A stretch of 5,484 nt of DNA from an uncultured Bacilli bacterium (lineage in GTDB: Bacteria; Bacillota_I; Bacilli_A; RF39; UBA660): NCBI GenBank assembly GCA_910585335.1, contig CAJUCU010000022.1, forward strand, positions 1 to 5,484, given 5' to 3'. Under the pieces are notes generated by a model that searched no databases, was not told where the DNA came from, and saw only the letters and a list, made by a program, of their open reading frames with translations. Shown piece by piece: positions 1-5,484 of the stretch (position 1 is the stretch's first letter; every line of letters starts with the position of its first letter). The position numbers and the translations under genes were made by a program.

Positions 1-2
1 GT

Positions 3-320
3 GATACAGAACGTTATCTTACTGTAAAACTAGATCAACCAATGCATATATCAGCGGTAGAATATGTTCCTGCAGCAGGAGGAAATGGAAAAATCTATGA
101 TGGAACTGTATGGGGAAGTATGGATGGAGAAAACTGGACTGTACTTTCACAAAAGAAAGGTTTAACTTATACCAATGCTGCTACTACTCTTGAACAAGCG
201 ATTGAAAATATTAAAAGTTTCGATATAGAAGTTCCACAAAGAGTACAATATGTAAAAATAGTAGCCGATAGAACAAACGGAAACTGGATTGCCGTACGTG
301 CCTTTAACTTCTATGAAGAT
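3..320 (+). other. Discoidin-like (F5/8 type C, CBM32-like) domain 1, N-terminal part missing
   Basis: This is the C-terminal two thirds of a galactose-binding-like beta-sandwich. Recognisable elements are the LTVKLDQP strand, the WGSMDGENWT motif (the usual 'S.DG..W' turn), the QRVQYVKIVAD strand and a closing FNFYED. The same landmarks recur in the same order in the second discoidin-like domain downstream, which supports the assignment. Members of this fold usually bind sugars at the bacterial surface; the ligand cannot be predicted here. The N-terminal strands, including the usual 'A.D.N..T.W' region, lie before the window. Confidence 0.75.
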
Positions 321-3300
321 ACAACAATAAAATCAGTAGCATCGTTCTCGTTTGATGGTGCGAATGCTGGCGTTATCTCTTTGTTTGATGAGTATAAAAA
401 TACAAATTGGCAATATAGTATTGATGGTGGAACCACTTGGCAAAAAGTAATTGGTGATAGTCATACATTATCTGCTATAGAATTAGAGAAAATTAATGCA
501 GAAGATAAAATTAAAATTATTTTAGGTAATGATAAAACAGAATATTCTATCAATATTCGTAAAGGTGAAGTACCTGAGGAAGGTTATTTAAACGATTTAG
601 AGAATAAACCAATTGCACAACCAGATCAAGAAAGTCTTGAATGGAAAATATTTGGTGATGATAGTTGGACTTCTTATAAAGATGCAGAGCCTAATGTAAG
701 AGGGGACAAAACCTTATTAGTTAGAAGAAGAGCTACAGGAGTTACAACAGCAAGTGATGCCATTGAATATCAATTCACAGAAGATAATCAACCACAAAAT
801 AGAAGATATATTCCTATTAAGCATTTAAGTATGCATGCTTTTTCTACTCAATCTGTAGATACTACAAGGCCTTTTTATGCACCTAATGCGATTGATGCAA
901 ATCCGAATACATTATGGCATACCGATTTTAGATATTCTGTATTAACTCAACCAACTAAACCATTCTTAACTATTAAGCTTGATCAAGCTAAATATATTTC
1001 TTCTTTAGAATTTATTCAAAAGAGATATAAGGATGCAGATCCTATTTATATTAAGAATGCTACTGTTTATGTTAGTATGGATGGAGAAAATTGGACGCAA
1101 GCTGGCAGAATTGAAAATTGTTCCGAAGAAGAGTTGGTATTAAGAAAAATCAACTTTAAAGAAAGTGTTCAAGGACAATATGTAAAACTTGAAATGGAAA
1201 CATATGGTATATTCGCATCTGTTGCTATGATTAATTTATACGAAGATAAAACAAAGACACCTATCACTCTTCCAACTGCGGAAGTTGAATATAGTACTAC
1301 AGAGCTTACTAATCAAAATGTAGTTGCTAAACTTGTTAATGCAAATACGAATATTACAGTTACAAACAATAATGGTAAAGATTTCTATACATTTACAGAA
1401 AATGGAGAATTTACATTTGAGTTTGTTGATGAAGATGGTAATAAGGGTAGCACTAAGGCCGTAGTTTCTAATATTGATAAGATTGTACCAACAGCAAGAG
1501 TAATATATAGTACAACACAATTCACTAATAAAGATGTCGTTGTTACTTTAACTGATGCAAGTGAGGATATTACTATTACTAATAATAATGGTTCTAATAT
1601 CTATGTATTTACAGAAAATGGAGAATTCACATTTGAATTTGTAGATAAAGCAGGAAATTCTAATAAAATAACAGCAACTATTAACAATATTGATAAAGTT
1701 GCCCCAACTGCTACTGTAACATATAGTACTACTGAGTTAACTAATAAAAATGTAGTAGCAACATTAACTAATGCAAGTGAAGATATCACTATTACTAATA
1801 ATAATGGTAAGAATACTTATACATTTGCAGAAAATGGAGAATTTACATTTGAATTTGTTGATAAAGCAGGAAATAGAGGTACAGCAGTAGCTACTGTTGA
1901 GAATATCGATAGAGTTGTACCAACAGCCAAAGTGTTCTATAGTACTACTCGTCCTACTACTGAAGCTGTAGTAGCAACATTAACTGATGCTAGTAAAGAT
2001 ATTACTATTACGAATAACGATGGTAAAAATACTTATACATTTACTAAAAATGGAGAATTTACATTTGAATTCGTAGATAAAGCTGGAAATAAAGGTACAG
2101 CAGTGGCTCGAGTTGATTGGATCCAAAAGGATTTAGTTAATGCAACTATTTCTTATAATATTACGAAATTAACGAATCAAAACGTTATTGCTACTATTGA
2201 TTTTGAAGCAACTGGTGTAAAAATAACGAATAATGGTGGTAAGAATACTTATATATTTACAGAAAATGGAGAATTTACATTTGAATACGTAGATAAAACT
2301 GGTAAACCAGGAACAGCGGTAGCTCGTGTTGATTGGATTGACCGTGTAGCACCAAAAGCTGCTGTTACTTATAACATTGCTAACGTAACAAACAAAGATG
2401 TTATTGCAACTATCCGCTTTGATAAACAAAATGTTAGAGTTACTAATAACGGTGGTAAGAATACTTATACGTTTACAGAAAATGGCGAATTTACATTTGA
2501 ATATGTAGATGAAGCAGGCAATGCTGGAAAAATGTCTGCTAAGGTTAATTGGATTGATAAAGAACCAATTAGAGCAGAAGTTACTTATAGTATTAATAAA
2601 TTAACCAATAAAGATGTGGTTGCCACTGTTCAGTTAAACAAAAAGAATGCAAGAATCACAAATAATAATGGTAAAAATACTTATACATTTACTAAAAATG
2701 GCGAATTTACATTTGAGTTTATAGATGATGCAGGAAATATAGGGGCAGCAATTGCTCGTGTTGATTGGATTGATAAAGAAGCACCACAAGCTACTATTAC
2801 TTATGATATTAATAAATTAACTAATAAGAATGTAGTAGCAACGATTCAGTTTAATGAAAAAGACGTAAGAATCATAAATAATGGTGGAAAGAATACTTAT
2901 ACATTTACAGAAAATGGCGAATTTACATTTGAGTTTACTGATGCAGCTGGAAATAAAGGTACAGCAGTGGCTCGTGTTGATTGGATTAATAAAGACCCAC
3001 TTGGATCTAGATTAATTTATAGTACTACAAAACCTACAAATAAAGATGTAGTAGTAACAATCGAATTCAATAAAGAAAATGTTCAAATTCTAAATAATAA
3101 TGGTTCTAATACTTACTTATTTACAGAAAATGGAGAATTTACATTTGAATATGTAGATGAAGCTGGTAATAAAGGTAGTGCTATAGCCAAAGTTACTTGG
3201 ATTGATAGAGAAGCACCAACAGCGATTGTTTCTTACAATATTACAAAATTAACAAACAAGGATGTTATTGCAACCATTCATTTAAGTGAAGAGAATGCTC

Positions 3301-4844
3301 ATATTACCAATAATAATGGTTCTAATACTTATACTTTTACTGAAAACGGAGAATTTGTATTTGAATTTGTGGATGAAGCTGGTAATAAAGGTAGTGCTCT
3401 AGCTAAAGTTACTTGGATTGATAAAGAAGTTCCAAAAGCAACTATTACTTATAATATTTCAACACTTACTGATAAAGATGTAGTAGCAACCATTGACTTT
3501 AATAAAAAAGGTGTAAAAATTACGAATAATGATGGTAAAAACACTTATACCTTTACCAAAAATGGAGAATTTACATTCTTATTTGTAGATGAAGTTGGAA
3601 ATGTTGGAACTGCAGTAGCACGTGTTGATTGGATTGAAAAAGAGAAATTTACTTTCCGTGTTAGTTATGATATTTCAACATTAACAAATCAAAATGTTAC
3701 AGCTACACTTCACTTTAATAAAGAAGGCGCTAAAATTACCAATAATGGTGGTAAGAATACGTACATCTTTACAAAAAATGGAGAATTTACATTTGAATTT
3801 GTTGATAATAAAGGTAAAGCAGGTACAGCAGTAGCTCGTGTTGATTGGATTGATAAAGTCGCTCCAAAAGCAAAAGTTACCTACGATATTAATCAATTAA
3901 CTACTCAAAATGTAGTAGCAAGCATTACGTTTGATAAAAAGAATGTAAGAGTTACAAATAATGATGGTAAAACTAACTATGTATTTACTGAAAATGGAGA
4001 ATTCACATTCGAATATGTAGATGAAGCTGGTAATAAAGGTAGCGCTTTAGCTAAAGTTACTTGGATTAATAAAACCCCAGACTCTAGTAATCCTGATGAG
4101 CCAGATGGTCCAAGTCCTGAAGAGCCAACGGAACCAGATGTTCCTAATAAGCCAACCAATCCAGATAAACCTACAACACCTGATAGGCCAGCAGATTCTA
4201 ATAAGCCAAATGTACCATCTATTATTACAAAACCTAGTATTAAGATTGATTCTAGTTCTAGTCTTTTAAATAATAGTGGTGCAAAGAAACAAGAAACAGA
4301 AATCGTTTATAATACATATAAAACTGGAATAATCAGTGTTAAAATTCCAATGGATGAAATTAAAGAAAATGGTTCTTTAGGTTATATGAAACCAAAATTG
4401 AGTAGTGCATTGAAAAAGCAACTTAATAGTAAGTATGATTGTTTTGATGTATACTTTGAAACAGAAAATAATAAAAAGAACTATTTTGAAGATACTTCTA
4501 TATTTATGACATTTGATGTTAATTCAGTGGAAAATTTAGTTGTTTATAAACTTACAAATAATGGTAAATTGATTCAACTTGATTATAAAGAGATTGGAAA
4601 CAATAAAATTCAAATTGAAACAACTGGTCTTGGAAAATATATTCTATCTTATAAAGAAGATAAAAAAGATAAAAATGAAGTTTCTAAAAAAGTAGAAAAG
4701 ACTCCTCAGACTAAAAAAGAGATAAGTAATCAAAAAGGTATCAATATGGATATGTATATTTCTATTCTAGGTGGTATTTTAATTACTATTAGTGCTCTTT
4801 TCATCATCAAACTTAGAAGAAATAAAAGTAAATCAATTTATTAG
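3..4844 (+). CDS. Giant multidomain surface protein, 5'-truncated by the window: discoidin-like domains, 13 Ig-like repeats, C-terminal membrane anchor
   Basis: The frame is open from base 3 to the TAG at 4842-4844, giving 1,613 residues (residue 1 is the Asp at base 3). The first ATG, at 42, is not the start: no Shine-Dalgarno sequence precedes it, and the codons before it read LTVKLDQ, matching LTIKLDQ inside the second discoidin-like domain. The gene therefore begins upstream. Order: partial discoidin-like domain (residues 1-106), two beta-rich linker modules (107-268), full discoidin-like domain (269-415), thirteen 72-residue Ig-like repeats (424-1359), Pro-rich stalk (1364-1396), unassigned domain (about 1433-1552), charged linker, and membrane helix with basic tail (1585-1613). 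Discoidin-like modules in such proteins usually bind glycans and often accompany glycoside hydrolases or mucin-targeting peptidases. No catalytic domain is visible, so an enzyme at the missing N-terminus is only a possibility. An intrinsic terminator follows. Secretion is inferred from the architecture; the signal peptide is outside the window. Confidence 0.93.
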   Translation, partial: DTERYLTVKLDQPMHISAVEYVPAAGGNGKIYDGTVWGSMDGENWTVLSQKKGLTYTNAATTLEQAIENIKSFDIEVPQRVQYVKIVADRTNGNWIAVRAFNFYEDTTIKSVASFSFDGANAGVISLFDEYKNTNWQYSIDGGTTWQKVIGDSHTLSAIELEKINAEDKIKIILGNDKTEYSINIRKGEVPEEGYLNDLENKPIAQPDQESLEWKIFGDDSWTSYKDAEPNVRGDKTLLVRRRATGVTTASDAIEYQFTEDNQPQNRRYIPIKHLSMHAFSTQSVDTTRPFYAPNAIDANPNTLWHTDFRYSVLTQPTKPFLTIKLDQAKYISSLEFIQKRYKDADPIYIKNATVYVSMDGENWTQAGRIENCSEEELVLRKINFKESVQGQYVKLEMETYGIFASVAMINLYEDKTKTPITLPTAEVEYSTTELTNQNVVAKLVNANTNITVTNNNGKDFYTFTENGEFTFEFVDEDGNKGSTKAVVSNIDKIVPTARVIYSTTQFTNKDVVVTLTDASEDITITNNNGSNIYVFTENGEFTFEFVDKAGNSNKITATINNIDKVAPTATVTYSTTELTNKNVVATLTNASEDITITNNNGKNTYTFAENGEFTFEFVDKAGNRGTAVATVENIDRVVPTAKVFYSTTRPTTEAVVATLTDASKDITITNNDGKNTYTFTKNGEFTFEFVDKAGNKGTAVARVDWIQKDLVNATISYNITKLTNQNVIATIDFEATGVKITNNGGKNTYIFTENGEFTFEYVDKTGKPGTAVARVDWIDRVAPKAAVTYNIANVTNKDVIATIRFDKQNVRVTNNGGKNTYTFTENGEFTFEYVDEAGNAGKMSAKVNWIDKEPIRAEVTYSINKLTNKDVVATVQLNKKNARITNNNGKNTYTFTKNGEFTFEFIDDAGNIGAAIARVDWIDKEAPQATITYDINKLTNKNVVATIQFNEKDVRIINNGGKNTYTFTENGEFTFEFTDAAGNKGTAVARVDWINKDPLGSRLIYSTTKPTNKDVVVTIEFNKENVQILNNNGSNTYLFTENGEFTFEYVDEAGNKGSAIAKVTWIDREAPTAIVSYNITKLTNKDVIATIHLSEENAHITNNNGSNTYTFTENGEFVFEFVDEAGNKGSALAKVTWIDKEVPKATITYNISTLTDKDVVATIDFNKKGVKITNNDGKNTYTFTKNGEFTFLFVDEVGNVGTAVARVDWIEKEKFTFRVSYDISTLTNQNVTATLHFNKEGAKITNNGGKNTYIFTKNGEFTFEFVDNKGKAGTAVARVDWIDKVAPKAKVTYDINQLTTQNVVASITFDKKNVRVTNNDGKTNYVFTENGEFTFEYVDEAGNKGSALAKVTWINKTPDSSNPDEPDGPSPEEPTEPDVPNKPTNPDKPTTPDRPADSNKPNVPSIITKPSIKIDSSSSLLNNSGAKKQETEIVYNTYKTGIISVKIPMDEIKENGSLGYMKPKLSSALKKQLNSKYDCFDVYFETENNKKNYFEDTSIFMTFDVNSVENLVVYKLTNNGKLIQLDYKEIGNNKIQIETTGLGKYILSYKEDKKDKNEVSKKVEKTPQTKKEISNQKGINMDMYISILGGILITISALFIIKLRRNKSKSIY
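321..611 (+). other. Beta-rich linker module A between discoidin-like domains
   Basis: A segment of about 97 residues follows the first discoidin-like domain directly. It contains SFDGANAGVISL and then WQYSIDGGTTWQKV, a 'YS.DGG.TW' turn typical of small beta-sandwich modules in large Bacillota surface proteins. It ends in strands reading KIKIILGND and YSINIRKG. I cannot name the family with certainty. Such modules are thought to act as spacers or accessory binding units, which is inference here. Confidence 0.5.
612..806 (+). other. Beta-rich linker module B, 'W..Y......VRR.ATG' type
   Basis: A segment of about 65 residues contains LEWKIFGDDSWTSYKDA, then LLVRRRATGVTTASDA and a closing YQFTED. 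The pattern of a Trp-bearing strand, an acidic turn, an 'LLVRR.ATG' strand and 'AS.A' is common in repeated linker domains of Gram-positive adhesins. It sits immediately before the second discoidin-like domain. No catalytic residues are apparent and no function beyond spacing can be claimed. Confidence 0.45.
807..1247 (+). other. Discoidin-like (F5/8 type C, CBM32-like) domain 2, complete
   Basis: This 147-residue module has the usual length for the family. It begins IPIKHLSMHAFSTQ, continues with NAIDANPNTLWHTDF (the hallmark 'A.D.N..T.WHT' loop), then FLTIKLDQAKYISSLEF, VYVSMDGENWTQAG, QYVKLEMET and the closing INLYED. The 'D.N..T.WH' loop normally lies by the calcium and ligand sites of CBM32-like domains. 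It contains one Cys (in ENCSEE) with no partner in the module. A role in binding host or dietary glycans is likely from the family, but the ligand is unknown. Confidence 0.85.
1272..4079 (+). repeat. Tandem array of 13 Ig-like repeats, 216 bp (72 residues) each
   Basis: Thirteen head-to-tail units start at 1272, 1488, 1704, 1920, 2136, 2352, 2568, 2784, 3000, 3216, 3432, 3648 and 3864. Each is exactly 72 codons, with no insertion or deletion between units; the phase chosen (mostly starting at Pro) is arbitrary. Numbering within the unit, invariant residues are Y7, T13, V17, N32, N33, G35, Y39, F41, N44-G45-E46-F47, F49, D53, G56 and I68; position 70 is always Lys or Arg. The strand pattern with a 'VDEAGNKG' turn and a 'VDWIDK.AP' junction is that of bacterial Ig-like spacer domains in Bacillota surface proteins. 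Repeats are Cys-free. Units 1-3 end in N-I at 67-68 and units 4-13 in W-I. The array probably forms an extended rod; length variation by whole units would keep the frame. Confidence 0.95.
4080..4298 (+). other. Pro-rich, low-complexity stalk (wall-spanning linker)
   Basis: After the last Ig-like repeat the chain becomes disordered and Pro-rich. Prolines fall on every third codon from 4092 to 4190, with one slip early in the run. The first half is acidic (PDEPDG, EEPTEPD) and the second basic (NKP, DKP, DRP). A Ser/Asn-rich patch (IDSSSSLLNNSG) follows. Such segments usually thread through peptidoglycan next to a C-terminal anchor, which matches the placement here. Confidence 0.8.
4299..4658 (+). 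other. Unassigned C-terminal beta-rich domain before the anchor
   Basis: About 120 residues with alternating hydrophobic strands lie between the Pro-rich stalk and the anchor. Landmarks are GIISVKIPMDEI, a helical SSALKKQL stretch, DCFDVYFETEN, SIFMTFDV, NLVVYKLTNNGKLIQL and a closing TTGLGKYILSYKE. The last part resembles the closing strands of membrane-proximal domains in other Bacillota surface proteins ('VVYKL...G.L', then 'G.Y.LSY'). I do not recognise a named family. It could be a membrane-proximal folding or assembly domain. Confidence 0.45.
4659..4841 (+). other. C-terminal anchor: charged linker, degenerate sorting motif, membrane helix, basic tail
   Basis: A Lys/Glu-rich linker (DKKDKNEVSKKVEK) leads to TPQTKKE at 4701-4721, then about a dozen polar residues, a membrane helix (YISILGGILITISALFII, 4755-4808) and a basic tail (KLRRNKSK). 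Helix plus positive tail is the standard end of a sortase substrate. However, the expected 'PQTG' has Lys in place of Gly and lies farther from the helix than usual. The protein is therefore more likely held by the membrane helix itself, or uses a sortase with unusual specificity. Confidence 0.7.
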
Positions 4845-4854
4845 AATTTATATA

Positions 4855-4891
4855 GGATAAAGGCAAGGAATATTGCTTTTATCTTTTTTTT
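4855..4891 (+). terminator. Rho-independent terminator of the surface-protein gene
   Basis: An 11-bp hairpin pairs 4856-4866 (GATAAAGGCAA) with 4873-4883 (TTGCTTTTATC), including one G-U pair and a six-base loop. It is followed at once by eight T (4884-4891). It begins 11 bases after the TAG stop. Its position indicates that the surface-protein transcript ends here and that the next gene is transcribed separately. Confidence 0.9.
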
Positions 4892-4917
4892 GTAATTATT
4901 TTGAAATAGTATATAAT
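4890..4917 (+). promoter_or_regulatory. Probable housekeeping (sigma-A type) promoter for the SDR gene
   Basis: A perfect -10 hexamer TATAAT lies at 4912-4917. The best-placed -35 is TTGTAA at 4890-4895, a 4/6 match with a 16-base spacer, and it overlaps the end of the terminator T-run. Transcription would begin near 4924, leaving a leader of about 15 bases. A better-looking TTGAAA at 4901 is only five bases from the -10 and cannot serve. Confidence 0.6.
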
Positions 4918-4925
4918 AGATGTAA

Positions 4926-4933
4926 AGAGGTGA
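4926..4933 (+). promoter_or_regulatory. Ribosome binding site of the SDR gene
   Basis: AGAGGTGA at 4926-4933 is a good Shine-Dalgarno match ending four bases before the ATG at 4938. It fixes the start of the reductase, since the N-terminal sequence MGKVALITGG is exactly where this family usually begins. Confidence 0.8.
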
Positions 4934-4937
4934 AATT

Positions 4938-5429
4938 ATGGGAAAGGTAGCACTTATTACAGGAGGTTCTCGTGGAATTGGAAAAGCGATTGCAATAGAA
5001 TTTGCAAAGAGAGCTTATGATGTTGTTATTAATTATAAAGAACATGAGCAGGAGGCTTTGACTTTAAAGATGGAACTTGAAAAGAAATATTCGATTTCTG
5101 TTCTTTTAGAAAAGGCAGATGTTTCTTCTTTAGAAGACGTAGAAAGTATGGTAGACGATGTGATGAATACGTATGGTAGGATTGATGTTTTGGTTAATAA
5201 TGCTGGTATTGCTATTGATAAAGAATTTTGTGATAGGACAGTTTCTGACTTTGAAAAGACGCTTTCTATTAATTTAATTGGTCCTTTCATAGTTAGTAAG
5301 CTTGTTGGAAGTATTATGATGGAAAATCGGGGGGTAAAATCATTAATATTTCTAGTACGAATGGGATTCATACGTTTTTTCCAACCAGTATTGATTATGA
5401 TGCATCTAAAGCAGGCGTTATTAATTTAA
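4938..5429 (+). CDS. Short-chain dehydrogenase/reductase (FabG-like), N-terminal part up to a frameshift
   Basis: The literal frame gives 163 residues. Residues 1-132 are a classical SDR Rossmann half: TGGSRGIG cofactor loop at 8-15, an acidic ADV motif near 60-62 that contacts the adenine ring, NNAG at 87-90, and the catalytic-tetrad Asn at about 112 in SINLIG. From residue 133 the sequence (VKSLIFLVRMG onward) no longer resembles the family and stops at 5427-5429. The expected continuation is present in the -1 frame (5333-5484). Classical SDRs run to about 245 residues, so the literal product would lack the catalytic Ser, Tyr and Lys and be inactive. The family reduces carbonyls or oxidises alcohols with NAD(P)H. 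The FabG (3-oxoacyl-ACP reductase) label is plausible, but the substrate is not determined, and no fatty-acid gene is in view. The gene has its own promoter and RBS. Confidence 0.88.
   Translation: MGKVALITGGSRGIGKAIAIEFAKRAYDVVINYKEHEQEALTLKMELEKKYSISVLLEKADVSSLEDVESMVDDVMNTYGRIDVLVNNAGIAIDKEFCDRTVSDFEKTLSINLIGPFIVSKLVGSIMMENRGVKSLIFLVRMGFIRFFQPVLIMMHLKQALLI
5329..5334 (+). other. G6 homopolymer at the SDR frameshift point
   Basis: Six consecutive G in an otherwise AT-rich gene lie exactly where the SDR similarity moves from one frame to another. Seven G would restore the frame (reading R-G-G-K), and four would also restore it (R-G-K). A homopolymer-length change, whether real or from sequencing, is the simplest explanation. 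Confidence 0.8.
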
Positions 5430-5484
5430 CACATAATTTAGCAATCCAGTTCGCTCCTTATGTTAATGTAAACTGTGTAGCACC
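5333..5484 (+). pseudogene. C-terminal part of the same SDR in the -1 frame, cut by the window edge
   Basis: Read from 5333, the sequence gives GKIINISSTNG, then YDASKAGVINLT and YVNVNCVAP, open to the right edge. These are the SDR catalytic elements: the Ser of NISS, and Tyr and Lys in Y-D-A-S-K, followed by the 'VNCVAP' strand that normally precedes the substrate loop. With one extra G in the run at 5329-5334 the two halves join as ENRGGKIINISS, a typical SDR sequence. No start codon or RBS of its own is apparent, so it is not an independent gene. It is either the inactivated end of a pseudogene or an intact gene broken by a one-base sequence error. The remaining 60 or so residues lie beyond the window. 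Confidence 0.85.

Noticed and set aside
42..44. First ATG as the start of the surface protein
   Set aside because: There is no Shine-Dalgarno sequence before it, the frame is open upstream, and the preceding codons encode a conserved strand of a discoidin-like domain.
1272..4079. CRISPR array
   Set aside because: The 216-bp periodic units are coding Ig-like domains in one open frame, far larger than CRISPR repeats and without unique spacers.
1272..4079. Intramolecular isopeptide bonds in the Ig-like repeats
   Set aside because: No invariant Lys plus Asn/Asp plus acidic triad in the positions expected for CnaA/CnaB-type domains could be made out from sequence alone.
1236..4159. Reading frames of 60-94 codons on the minus strand inside the repeat region
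   Set aside because: They are antisense to conserved repeats, so similar shadows recur with the repeat phase. They show no RBS or recognisable protein family.
3..4844. Mycoplasma-type genetic code (TGA as Trp)
   Set aside because: The Trp codons seen in the reading frame are TGG and no in-frame TGA occurs, so there is no sign of recoding despite the AT-rich composition.
4901..4906. TTGAAA as a -35 element
   Set aside because: It is only five bases from the TATAAT at 4912, too close for a sigma-70-type promoter.
5328..5336. Programmed -1 ribosomal frameshifting at the G-run
   Set aside because: Slippage at CGGGGGGTA is conceivable, but this enzyme family is not known to use it and I saw no clear stimulatory hairpin or internal Shine-Dalgarno. 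A length change in the G-run is simpler.
5033..5371. A 112-codon minus-strand reading frame opposite the reductase
   Set aside because: It lies opposite a well-supported SDR and its translation resembles no known protein.

Overview
The window is AT-rich (roughly one third G+C by eye). It uses TGG for Trp, and no in-frame TGA interrupts about 1,600 codons, so the standard bacterial code applies. A very long repeat-built surface protein, a strong intrinsic terminator and an SD-led reading frame all fit a low-GC Bacillota (Firmicutes). A gut-associated member of the Erysipelotrichia or Clostridia is most plausible. That placement is inference; no taxonomic marker is present.

Positions 1-4844 (+) hold the 3' part of one giant surface-protein gene. 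Its reading frame is open to the left edge, so the true start, the signal peptide and any catalytic domain lie outside the window. In order it encodes: the end of a discoidin-like (F5/8 type C) carbohydrate-binding domain (3-320), two short beta-rich linker modules (321-806), a complete second discoidin-like domain (807-1247), thirteen Ig-like repeats of exactly 72 residues each (1272-4079), a Pro-every-third-residue stalk (4092-4190), a small unassigned beta-rich domain (about 4299-4658), a charged linker, and a C-terminal membrane helix with a basic tail (4755-4841). The likely picture is a long rod that projects glycan-binding modules away from the cell. The usual cell-wall sorting motif appears degenerate.

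Positions 4845-4937 are a compact intergenic region with a textbook intrinsic terminator, a probable promoter and a ribosome binding site. The two genes are therefore separate transcription units.

Positions 4938-5484 (+) hold the first three quarters of a short-chain dehydrogenase/reductase resembling FabG. A one-base frameshift in a run of six G (5329-5334) separates the NAD(P)-binding half from the catalytic Ser/Tyr/Lys half, which continues in another frame to the right edge.

I found no tRNA, rRNA, CRISPR, insertion sequence or evident new biological system. The most interesting points are the equal-length repeat array with signs of recombination between units, the degenerate sorting signal, and the frameshifted reductase.
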